Part shown: one piece after another, positions 52,694 to 60,474 of the stretch
Layout: each line of letters starts with the position of its first letter
Position numbering within the stretch: the first letter of the stretch is position 1
Assembly (NCBI RefSeq): GCF_964253915.1
Contig: NZ_CAXUSG020000001.1
Location: 755,406-819,405, forward strand
From: Metarhizobium sp964253915
GTDB taxonomy: Bacteria; Pseudomonadota; Alphaproteobacteria; Rhizobiales; Rhizobiaceae
Reading direction: 5' to 3'
DNA length: 64,000 nucleotides
Notes under the pieces: model-generated
The model's database searches: none
What the model was told of the DNA's origin: nothing
The model's input: the letters and a program-made list of their open reading frames with translations, nothing else
Made by a program: the position numbers and the translations under genes

Positions 52694-53545
52694 ATGGCCG
52701 AACGCATCCACAGTCTGCAGGACATCATCGAGCAATATGATGTGGTCCTCTGCGATGTCTGGGGCGTGGTGCACAATGGCATCGATCCGTTTCCGCTCGC
52801 CTGCGAGGCACTGCTGGCGGCGCGGCGCTCCGGTGTCACCGTCGTGCTGATCACCAATTCTCCGCGGCCTTCCGCCGGTGTCGTGTCGCAGTTCAAGGCG
52901 ATCGGCGTCGGCGAGGAAACCTACGACCGGATCGTCACCTCCGGCGACGTCACCCGCGAGCTGATCGCCCGTCAGGGGCCGAAGAAGGTCTTCCTGCTTG
53001 GGCCGGAGCGCGACCTGCCGCTGCTGGAAGGGCTCGACGTCACCCGCGTCGACAGCGAGGAGGCTGAGATCATTCTCTGTTCCGGCCTGTTCCGCGACGA
53101 AGAGGAAAGCCCCGACGACTACCGCGACATGCTGGCGGCGCTGCAGGCCCGCAACCTGCCGATGATCTGCGCCAATCCCGACCTGGTGGTCGAACGCGGC
53201 ACGAAGATGATCTACTGCGCCGGCTCGCTTGCCGCGCTTTACCGCGAACTGGGCGGCGAGACGCTGATCGCCGGCAAGCCGTTTTCGCCGATCTACGACG
53301 CCTGCCTTGCCAAGGCCGAGGCTTTGCGCGGCGCATTCGCCCGCGACCGCGTGCTCGCCATCGGCGACGGCATGCCGACGGATGTGCGCGGCGCCATCAA
53401 CCAGGATCTCGACCTGCTTTACATCAGCGGCGGCATCCATGCCGCTGAATACGTCCGCGACGGCGCGACGGACGAGGCCGCACTTTCCGCCTTCTTGACG
53501 CGCAACGTTGCGGCGCCGAAATGGTGGATGCCGAAACTGGCGTGA
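52694..53545 (+). CDS. HAD-superfamily class IIA hydrolase (TIGR01459-like)
   Basis: A 283-residue HAD enzyme with motif I VVLCDVWGVVHNG, motif II VVLITNSPRPS and motif III/IV GKPFSPIYDACLAKAE...RVLAIGDGMPTDVRGAINQDLD. The class IIA cap and overall sequence are like the family that sits next to ribF in many Rhizobiales. Members may dephosphorylate sugar or flavin-related phosphates; given the neighbour ribF, a role in flavin metabolism is an inference. It ends 25 bases before ribF. Confidence 0.9.
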   Translation: MAERIHSLQDIIEQYDVVLCDVWGVVHNGIDPFPLACEALLAARRSGVTVVLITNSPRPSAGVVSQFKAIGVGEETYDRIVTSGDVTRELIARQGPKKVFLLGPERDLPLLEGLDVTRVDSEEAEIILCSGLFRDEEESPDDYRDMLAALQARNLPMICANPDLVVERGTKMIYCAGSLAALYRELGGETLIAGKPFSPIYDACLAKAEALRGAFARDRVLAIGDGMPTDVRGAINQDLDLLYISGGIHAAEYVRDGATDEAALSAFLTRNVAAPKWWMPKLA

Positions 53546-53570
53546 TTTTTCTGCAGACAGGTATGATGCG

Positions 53571-54551
53571 ATGACCGTTTTCCACCGCAATGAAGCGAAA
53601 GAGGCCCTGCCGGAACGGCTGAAGGGCGGCGTGCTTGCCATCGGTAATTTCGACGGCGTGCATCGCGGCCATCAATCGGTGTTGAGCCGGGCGCTGGAAA
53701 TCGCCGAAGATCGCAACGTGCCGGTGCTGGTGCTCACCTTCGAGCCGCATCCGCGCACCGTCTTCAAGCCGGAGACCCCGGTGTTCCGGCTGACGCCGGC
53801 GCCGCTGAAGGCGCGGCTGCTGGAGGGCATGGGTTTTCATTCGGTGATCGAATATCCCTTCACCCGCGAATTCTCGCAGCGCTCTGCCGATGAGTTCGTC
53901 TCCTCGGTGCTGATGGACTGGATCGGCGTCTCGGAAGTGGTAACCGGTTTCGATTTCCATTTCGGCCGCGGCCGCGAAGGCGGACCGGCCTTCCTGATGG
54001 AAGCCGGCAGCCGCAACGGTTTCGGCGTCACTCTGGTCGATGCCTTCCGCGACGAAAATGCCGAGGTGATCTCGTCCAGCCGCATCCGCAGCCTGCTGAC
54101 CGAAGGCGCCGTGGCGGAAGCCGCCGGCCTCTTCGGCTACCGCTACACGGTGGAAGCCGAAGTCATCAAGGGCAAGCAGCTCGGCCGCACGCTCGGCTAC
54201 CCCACCGCCAACATGTCGCTGCCACCGGAAGTCACGCTGCGCCCCGGCATCTACGCCGTGCGCTTCCGTCGCGCCTGCGGCACCATCCATGACGGCGTGG
54301 CGAGCTTCGGCTACCGCCCCACGGTGACCGAAGACGGCGCGGCCCTGCTCGAAACCTTCCTCTTCGATTATTCCGGCGATCTCTACGGCCAGATCTGCGC
54401 CGTCTCCTTCTTCGGCCACCTGCGCGACGAACTGAAGTTCGACGGGCTGGATGCGCTTGTCGTGCAGATGAAGAAGGACGAGGCCGAGGCCCGCGCCCTG
54501 CTTTCGGGCGTCCGGCCGATCAGCGCGGTGGATGCGACGATCGCGTTTTGA
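53571..54551 (+). CDS. ribF: bifunctional riboflavin kinase / FAD synthetase
   Basis: A 326-residue enzyme that makes FMN and then FAD. N-terminal adenylyltransferase: VLAIGNFDGVHRGHQSVLSRA (HxGH-type), TFEPHPRTVF, and the ISSSRIRSLLTEG. C-terminal kinase: GRTLGYPTANMSLPPEVTLRPGIYAVRF and FGYRPTVTEDGAALLETFLFDYSGDLYGQ. The ATG at 53571 is chosen as it begins the domain. It follows the HAD gene on the same strand. Confidence 0.96.
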   Translation: MTVFHRNEAKEALPERLKGGVLAIGNFDGVHRGHQSVLSRALEIAEDRNVPVLVLTFEPHPRTVFKPETPVFRLTPAPLKARLLEGMGFHSVIEYPFTREFSQRSADEFVSSVLMDWIGVSEVVTGFDFHFGRGREGGPAFLMEAGSRNGFGVTLVDAFRDENAEVISSSRIRSLLTEGAVAEAAGLFGYRYTVEAEVIKGKQLGRTLGYPTANMSLPPEVTLRPGIYAVRFRRACGTIHDGVASFGYRPTVTEDGAALLETFLFDYSGDLYGQICAVSFFGHLRDELKFDGLDALVVQMKKDEAEARALLSGVRPISAVDATIAF

Positions 54552-54554
54552 AGC

Positions 54555-55013
54555 TCAACGGCGGCGCAGGGGGAAGGCGGACGGTTCGTCGTGCCATGGG
54601 TCGAAGATCGCAGCGCCTGACGGTTTCATATCCTTGACATTGCGTGTCACGAGATAAAGATCGTGCTCGATCGCGGTTGCTGCAAGCAAGGTGTCGATGA
54701 CCGGCGGAGCATGGCCGGTCAACTGCTTTATTCTTCCCGATACAGTGCCCCAGCGCCGGACGACCAGGTTGCCGAGTGGCAGAACGCGGCCCGCGAAACG
54801 CTCTTCCAAAGCGTCTCGGGCGGCGGCGTAACGATAACGATCAGGACCGTCACCGGGCAGGTTTTCGATGCCCTTGTCGTATTCGGCAAGGGTGAGGATG
54901 CTGATGAAGAAATGCCGCTCTTCCTGATCGGCAGCCCAACGTTTGACCGAAGGCGCACCGTTCGGATTGATCAGGGCTGCAATGACATTGGTGTCGAGCA
55001 GCCAGCCGATCAC
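54555..55013 (-). CDS. PIN-domain (VapC-like) toxin
   Basis: A 152-residue PIN-domain protein with acidic residues in the expected spots: LLDTNVIAAL (D7), LTLAEYDKGIE and VIDTLLAATAIEHDLYLVTRNVKDM. PIN toxins are ribonucleases that typically cleave tRNA or rRNA. The GTG start overlaps the antitoxin stop by 4 bases (GTGA). It is adjacent to and convergent with ribF. Confidence 0.9.
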   Translation of the reverse strand: MIGWLLDTNVIAALINPNGAPSVKRWAADQEERHFFISILTLAEYDKGIENLPGDGPDRYRYAAARDALEERFAGRVLPLGNLVVRRWGTVSGRIKQLTGHAPPVIDTLLAATAIEHDLYLVTRNVKDMKPSGAAIFDPWHDEPSAFPLRRR

Positions 55014-55294
55014 AATTCCACGTCCCGTCCACGGTCGTTTTCCCGCTCCAGGGCGAGATCGGGCAAGTCCAGGCTCTCCATGAACGTGACGAAGGGAATT
55101 TTCGGCCCGACATTTGTCAAGCGCTGAAATTCGTCGCTGCTCATGATCACGACGCTGTCGCGTCCGCGCACCGTAACATGCTGCGGGCCTTCGTCTTGCG
55201 CGCGCCGAACCACTTCGCTGAAGCGGGACTTGGCGATTTCAAGCGTCCAGCGGCCGGATTGTTGTTTGTCTGCAGGTTGTCGTGTCTGGGGCAT
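55010..55294 (-). CDS. Phd/YefM-type antitoxin
   Basis: A 94-residue protein with RWTLEIAKSRFSEVVRRAQDEGPQHVTVRGRDSVVIMSSDEFQRL, the Phd/YefM DNA-binding antitoxin domain. The C-terminal segment (MESLDLPDLALERENDRGRDVEL) would bind the toxin. The ATG at 55294 is chosen over a TTG at 55306. The upstream sequence has a repeated CTGGTCAG (55307-55323) that could be an operator. Confidence 0.88.
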   Translation of the reverse strand: MPQTRQPADKQQSGRWTLEIAKSRFSEVVRRAQDEGPQHVTVRGRDSVVIMSSDEFQRLTNVGPKIPFVTFMESLDLPDLALERENDRGRDVEL

Positions 55295-55593
55295 AGGCCT
55301 CACCAACTGGTCAGCTGGTCAGTTATAAGCTCCTCGGGCCGGAAAGTCCATTCCGTCGCCGGGGCTCTGCTTTACCTCTTCCTTTCCGCCGCAAAAACGC
55401 TTAAACAACCCGCCGACATGACCCGATTTCGGCAGATCATAGCACTACGAATTATCGGCCCGGCCTCCCGCGCGCTATAAGAGCTGCCGGAAGGTCCGGG
55501 TTTTTGGCGCTTTTGCGAGCGCCCTCCGTCACCGATATTCCCCTGTTTCTCCTGCGCCCGCTCCCTGTGGCGCGAAAGACGATGGCACGGACC

Positions 55594-58560
55594 ATGACCG
55601 ATACCGCTGATAAGATCGATTATTCCAAGACCCTTTACTTGCCCGAAACCGAGTTCCCGATGCGCGCCGGCCTGCCGCAGAAGGAGCCGGAAATGGTGGC
55701 CCGCTGGCAGTCCACGGGCCTCTACAAGCAACTGCGCGCCTCCGCCGCCGGCCGCGAAAAATTCGTGCTGCACGACGGCCCGCCCTATGCCAACGGCAAC
55801 ATCCACATCGGCCACGCGCTGAACAAGATCCTCAAGGATGTCATCACCCGCTCGTTCCAGATGCGAGGCTTCGATTCCAACTACGTTCCGGGCTGGGATT
55901 GCCACGGCCTGCCGATCGAGTGGAAGATCGAGGAAAAATACCGCGAGAAGGGCAAGAACAAGGACGAGGTTCCGGTCAACGAATTCCGCCAGGAATGCCG
56001 CGAATTCGCCGCCGGCTGGATCAAGGTGCAGTCCGAAGAATTCAAGCGCCTCGGCATCGAGGGCGACTTCGAAAATCCCTACACGACGATGAACTTCCAT
56101 TCGGAAGCCCGCATCGCCGGCGAGCTCTTGAAGATCGCCAAGTCCGGCCAGCTCTACCGCGGCTCCAAGCCGATCATGTGGTCGGTGGTCGAGCGCACGG
56201 CGCTTGCCGAAGCCGAGGTCGAATACCAGGATTACGAAAGCGACATGATCTGGGTAAAATTCCCGGTCGTTGCTGGGAAGGGCTGGCCCGAAAATTATCG
56301 GTTGGAGAAAGACGAAGAGATCCCAACTGTTGATAGCTCGATCAAGTTGGCCGAAGCATCTGTTGTTATCTGGACCACGACACCTTGGACGATTCCTGGA
56401 AATCGTGCGATCGCATTTTCCTCTCGGTTTGCATATGGTCTCTACGAAGTGGCGACGGCTGAAAACGATTTTGGTCCGCAGCCGGGAGAAAGACTCATTT
56501 TTGCGAAGCGGCTTGCGGAAGAGTGTGCTGCCAAAGCTAAGGTGACACTCAAGCTCATTGACGATGTTACAGGCACCGAACTCGGCGCCGTGCTTTGCGC
56601 CCACCCGCTCGCGTCCCTCGGCTACGATTTCAAGGTGCCGCTTCTCGACGGCGACCATGTCACCGACGATGCCGGTACCGGTTTCGTGCACACCGCCCCC
56701 AGCCACGGCCGCGAAGACTTCGATGCCTGGATGGCCAATGCCCGCGCTCTCGATGCCCGCGGCATCTCGACGAAGATCCCGTTCACCGTCGACGACGCCG
56801 GTTTCTACACGGCGGACGCGCCCGGTTTCGGCCCCGAGTCCGAAGGTGGCGCCGCGCGCGTCATCGACGACAAGGGCAAGAAGGGCGATGCGAACGACCG
56901 CGTCATCAAGGCGCTGATCGCTGCCGGCAACCTGTTCGCCCGCGGGCGGTTGAAGCACACCTATCCGCATAGCTGGCGCTCCAAGAAGCCGGTGATCTTC
57001 CGCAACACACCGCAGTGGTTCGTCTACATGGACAAGACGCTGGCCGACGGCACGACGCTGCGTTCGCGCGCCCTCCAGGCGATCGACGACACCCGTTTCG
57101 TGCCCGCTGCCGGCCAGAACCGCCTGCGTGCCATGATCGAAAGCCGCCCGGACTGGGTCCTGTCGCGCCAGCGCGCCTGGGGCGTGCCGATCTGCGTCTT
57201 CGTCGACGAGAAGGGCGAAATCCTGCAGGACGAGGCGGTCAATGCCCGCATCCTCGAAGCCTTCGAGAAGGAAGGCGCCGACGCCTGGTTCGCCGAGGGC
57301 GCCAAGGAACGCTTCCTCGGCAACGGGCACGACCAGGAGAAATGGGCGCAGGTGCGCGACATTCTCGACGTCTGGTTCGACTCTGGCTCGACCCACACCT
57401 TTACGCTGGAAGACCGCCCCGACCTGAAATGGCCGGCCGATGTCTACCTCGAAGGTTCCGACCAGCATCGCGGCTGGTTCCATTCCTCGCTGCTGGAATC
57501 GGCGGCGACGCGTGGCCGCGCGCCCTACAATGCCGTCATCACCCATGGTTTCACCATGGACGAGAAGGGCGAGAAGATGTCGAAGTCGAAAGGCAACGTC
57601 GTCTCGCCGCAGGAAGTGATGAAGGATGCCGGCGCCGATATCCTGCGCCTCTGGGTGATGACCACCGATTACTGGGACGACCAGCGTCTCGGCAAGGCGA
57701 TCATCCAGACCAACATCGATGCCTACCGCAAGCTGCGCAACACGGTGCGCTGGATGCTCGGCACGCTCGCCCACGACAAGGGCGAGGAGATCGCTTATGC
57801 CGACATGCCGCAGCTCGAAAAACTGATGCTGCACCGCCTGTCTGAGCTCGACCAGCTGGTGCGCGAGTCCTACGACGCCTTCGACTTCAAGCGCATCACC
57901 CGCGCCCTGATCGATTTCTCGAATGTCGAGCTTTCGGCCTTCTACTTCGATATCCGCAAGGATGCGCTTTATTGCGACGCGCCGTCCAGCCTGCGCCGGC
58001 GTGCGAGCCTTGCGGCGATCCGCAAGATCTTCGATTGCCTGGTGACTTGGCTTTCGCCGATGCTGCCCTTCACCATGGAAGAGGCCTGGCTGTCGCGCAA
58101 TCCGGCCGCCGCCTCCGTGCATCTCGAACAGTTCCCGGCCATTCCCGCCGAGTGGCGCAACGACGCGCTGGAAGCGAAGTGGGAAAAGGTCCGCGACGTC
58201 CGCAAGGTCGTCACCGGTGCCTTGGAAATCGAGCGCAAGGACAAGCGGATCGGTTCGTCGCTGGAAGCAGCTCCGGTCGTCCACATCGCCGATGCCGAGC
58301 TGCTGGCGGCGCTGGAAGGCCAGGATTTCGAGGAAATCTGCATCACCTCGGGCATCTCCATCGTCTCCGGCGAAGGCCCGGCCGATGCCTTCCGTCTGCC
58401 GGAAGTGGCGGGCGTCAGCGTCGAGCCGAAGCTTGCCGAAGGCACCAAATGCGCCCGTTCCTGGCGCATCACCACCGATGTCGGCACCGATCCGGCCTAT
58501 CCGGACGTTTCGGCCCGCGACGCTGTGGCACTGCGGGAACTGGGCGTATTGCCTGCATAA
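55594..58560 (+). CDS. ileS: isoleucyl-tRNA synthetase, apparently mosaic
   Basis: A 988-residue class I synthetase. HIGH is at residues 71-74 (PYANGNIHIGHALNK), KMSKS at 661-665, the CP1 editing domain is in the insertion between them (with TTTPWTIPGNRAIAF near residue 259), and a C-terminal zinc-free tRNA-binding region follows. ATG at 55594 is used; an ATG four codons earlier is also possible. Bases about 56265-56582 have clearly lower GC and different codon use from the rest of the gene, yet keep the reading frame. This points to recombination with a divergent allele. Confidence 0.95.
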   Translation: MTDTADKIDYSKTLYLPETEFPMRAGLPQKEPEMVARWQSTGLYKQLRASAAGREKFVLHDGPPYANGNIHIGHALNKILKDVITRSFQMRGFDSNYVPGWDCHGLPIEWKIEEKYREKGKNKDEVPVNEFRQECREFAAGWIKVQSEEFKRLGIEGDFENPYTTMNFHSEARIAGELLKIAKSGQLYRGSKPIMWSVVERTALAEAEVEYQDYESDMIWVKFPVVAGKGWPENYRLEKDEEIPTVDSSIKLAEASVVIWTTTPWTIPGNRAIAFSSRFAYGLYEVATAENDFGPQPGERLIFAKRLAEECAAKAKVTLKLIDDVTGTELGAVLCAHPLASLGYDFKVPLLDGDHVTDDAGTGFVHTAPSHGREDFDAWMANARALDARGISTKIPFTVDDAGFYTADAPGFGPESEGGAARVIDDKGKKGDANDRVIKALIAAGNLFARGRLKHTYPHSWRSKKPVIFRNTPQWFVYMDKTLADGTTLRSRALQAIDDTRFVPAAGQNRLRAMIESRPDWVLSRQRAWGVPICVFVDEKGEILQDEAVNARILEAFEKEGADAWFAEGAKERFLGNGHDQEKWAQVRDILDVWFDSGSTHTFTLEDRPDLKWPADVYLEGSDQHRGWFHSSLLESAATRGRAPYNAVITHGFTMDEKGEKMSKSKGNVVSPQEVMKDAGADILRLWVMTTDYWDDQRLGKAIIQTNIDAYRKLRNTVRWMLGTLAHDKGEEIAYADMPQLEKLMLHRLSELDQLVRESYDAFDFKRITRALIDFSNVELSAFYFDIRKDALYCDAPSSLRRRASLAAIRKIFDCLVTWLSPMLPFTMEEAWLSRNPAAASVHLEQFPAIPAEWRNDALEAKWEKVRDVRKVVTGALEIERKDKRIGSSLEAAPVVHIADAELLAALEGQDFEEICITSGISIVSGEGPADAFRLPEVAGVSVEPKLAEGTKCARSWRITTDVGTDPAYPDVSARDAVALRELGVLPA

Positions 58561-58566
58561 ACTCTG

Positions 58567-58633
58567 CCGGATGAATTGCGCTTTGGTGGTTCATCCGGTA
58601 AAGCTGCCTGAAAATGGCCGGATTTTTCAGGCA
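58567..58633 (+). terminator. two hairpins after ileS
   Basis: Two inverted repeats follow the stop: CCGGATGAA (58567-58575) / TTCATCCGG (58590-58598), and TGCCTGAAAA (58605-58614) / TTTTCAGGCA (58624-58633). Neither has a long U-run afterwards, so termination efficiency is uncertain; the A/U-rich second stem would make it a fair candidate. Confidence 0.5.
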
Positions 58634-58705
58634 ATCGCATGGTTAAAGGGCGATGAAATGGGGATGCCGGCACTATAAAGCACCGGCATGGCTGGAAGGG
58701 TACGC

Positions 58706-59326
58706 ATGAAGATCACGCACGAGTTTCGAGTAGCCGCCAGCATGGCCGCGCTTGTCGGCGCCTGCCTGTCGCTGTCCAGTTGCATGAGCAGCCCGACCTA
58801 CGGCACGGACAAGACGGCGGCGGAGCAGTTGATCACCGACCTCGGCGATGCGACGGCCCTGACGACCAAGAAAGACAAGAACCTCAAATATTCGCCGCGT
58901 CCCGGCCTCGTCCTGCCGGGCGAATCCAACAAGCTGGCCTTGGTCGAGCCGCAGGAATCGCTGGCCGGCAAGGACAATCCGCAATGGGTGGAATCGCCGG
59001 AAGAAACCCGCAAGCGCCTGGTCGACGATGCCGAGACCAACAAGAACAAGCCGCATTACCGCTCGCCGCTGGCGCTGACCGGCGCCAATGCGCGCAGCCT
59101 GAATACCGACGAGCAGCTGGCCACCTACCGTGCCGCCCGTGCCGAACAGAAGGGCGCCTATAGCGATCGCCGCTATCTGAGCGACCCGCCGGCGGAATAT
59201 CGCGCCGTGTCCGACCAGGCCGTGCTCGACGATCTCGGCGAACCCGAGCGCAAGAAGGAAAAGCGGCGCAAGAAGGAAGCTGCGGCTGAAAAGCAGAGCA
59301 GCCGCTGGTGGATGCCGTTCCAATAA
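58706..59326 (+). CDS. predicted lipoprotein of unknown function
   Basis: A 206-residue protein with a lipoprotein signal ending in the lipobox LSLSSC (Cys about residue 27), so it is probably anchored in the membrane. The mature part has charged, Pro-rich segments and a Lys/Arg/Glu-rich helical tail (EPERKKEKRRKKEAAAEKQ) before a C-terminal SSRWWMPFQ. Function unknown. The ATG at 58706 follows GGAAGGG. No neighbour gives a clue. Confidence 0.78.
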   Translation: MKITHEFRVAASMAALVGACLSLSSCMSSPTYGTDKTAAEQLITDLGDATALTTKKDKNLKYSPRPGLVLPGESNKLALVEPQESLAGKDNPQWVESPEETRKRLVDDAETNKNKPHYRSPLALTGANARSLNTDEQLATYRAARAEQKGAYSDRRYLSDPPAEYRAVSDQAVLDDLGEPERKKEKRRKKEAAAEKQSSRWWMPFQ

Positions 59327-59398
59327 CCGTTCGCCATCTGGCGGAAATGAACAGAACGCGGCGCTCCGGTGTCGCGTTTTTTATTTGGGGTGGAAAGT

Positions 59399-59908
59399 AT
59401 GGATGCTGACGTAAAGAGCGTAACCCGCAAGACTTTCACGATCCGCGAGGCGGTGGTCGAGGATTCGGCCGTCATCGCCGGTTTCATCCGCGAACTGGCG
59501 ATCTACGAAAAAGCCGAACATGAGGTCGAGGCGACGCCGGAAACGGTCGCTGCGTCGCTGTTCGGGCCGTTGTCGGTGACGCGCGGGCTGATCTGCGAAC
59601 ATGAGGGCAGGGCGGTCGGCTTTGCAGTCTGGTTCTTCAGCTATTCCACCTGGCTGGCGAAGAACGGGCTCTATCTCGAAGACCTCTACGTGACGCCGGA
59701 TTATCGCGGCTCCGGCGCCGGCAAGGTGTTGTTGAAGCGCCTGGCGAAGATCGCCGTCGACAATGGCTGCGGCCGGTTCGAATGGAGCGTGCTCGACTGG
59801 AACACAACGGCGATCAAGGTCTACGACGCCATCGGTGCCGAACCGCAGAACGAGTGGATCCGCTATCGCATGAGCGGCGAAACGCTGAAGGCTTTCGCCG
59901 AGGATTGA
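59399..59908 (+). CDS. GNAT-family acetyltransferase (diamine acetyltransferase-like)
   Basis: A 169-residue acetyltransferase: FTIREAVVEDSAVIAGFIRELAIYEKAEHEVEATPETV, GFAVWFFSYSTWLAKNGLYLEDLYVTPDYRGSGAGKVLLKRLAKIA (acetyl-CoA pyrophosphate-binding Q/RxxGxG/A motif, here RGSGAGK) and CGRFEWSVLDWNTTAIKVYDAIGAEP. The sequence order resembles spermidine/spermine N1-acetyltransferase-like GNATs. Substrate unproven. ATG at 59399 has GGGGTGGAAAG upstream. Confidence 0.9.
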   Translation: MDADVKSVTRKTFTIREAVVEDSAVIAGFIRELAIYEKAEHEVEATPETVAASLFGPLSVTRGLICEHEGRAVGFAVWFFSYSTWLAKNGLYLEDLYVTPDYRGSGAGKVLLKRLAKIAVDNGCGRFEWSVLDWNTTAIKVYDAIGAEPQNEWIRYRMSGETLKAFAED

Positions 59909-59948
59909 GGCTTGCCAGCTACGCCACTGCAAGACGCAGAGGCTGGCA

Positions 59949-60407
59949 TCATCGTGCCTCCCGCCGCTCGTGGAAGAAGCTCTTGAGCATCACCCGCGCC
60001 TCATTTTCGGAGAAACCGGAATAGACGTCGGGCGCGTGGTGGCAGGTCGGCTGGCGGAAGAAGCGCACGCCATTGTCGACAGCGCCGCCCTTCTCGTCCT
60101 CGGCGCCGTAATAGAGCCGCCGGATGCGGGCGAAGGAGATAGCTGCGGCACACATGGTGCAGGGTTCGAGCGTGACGTAGAGATCGGCGCCCGTCAGTCG
60201 CTCCTGGCCGAGATCGGCGGCGGCCTGTCGGAGCACCAGAACTTCGGCATGGGCGGTAACGTCGTTCATCTCGCGGTTGCGGTTGCCGTTGCTGGCGATG
60301 ACCGCTCCATCGAGCACCAGCACGGCGCCGACGGGGATTTCGCCGCGTCCGGCCGCCGCTTTCGCCTCGTCGAGCGCAAGCGCCATGAATTGATTTGTCG
60401 GCGCCAT
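59949..60407 (-). CDS. tadA: tRNA-specific adenosine deaminase
   Basis: A 152-residue cytidine/deoxycytidylate deaminase-family enzyme that converts the wobble adenosine of tRNA-Arg(ACG) to inosine. Zinc ligands and catalytic Glu are in DVTAHAEVLVLRQAA (HAE) and LEPCTMCAAAISFARIRRLYYGA (PCxxC). ATG at 60407 follows AGGAAATAG. It is divergent from the RluB-like gene, so the two share a 67-bp promoter region. Confidence 0.95.
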   Translation of the reverse strand: MAPTNQFMALALDEAKAAAGRGEIPVGAVLVLDGAVIASNGNRNREMNDVTAHAEVLVLRQAAADLGQERLTGADLYVTLEPCTMCAAAISFARIRRLYYGAEDEKGGAVDNGVRFFRQPTCHHAPDVYSGFSENEARVMLKSFFHERREAR

Positions 60408-60474
60408 GCAACTATTTCCTCTTAACCCCGACCGCACGACCTGATACGACAGCCAAAACCAAGGCAAACAACAA

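Noticed and set aside
55372..58284. A 970-codon open frame on the minus strand opposite ileS
   Set aside because: It is antisense to a clear IleRS; in high-GC genomes the opposite frame of a long gene is often open. The translation has no recognisable domain, is rich in Gly/Val/Asp/His, and runs through the ileS mosaic block with no change of character that would suggest selection.
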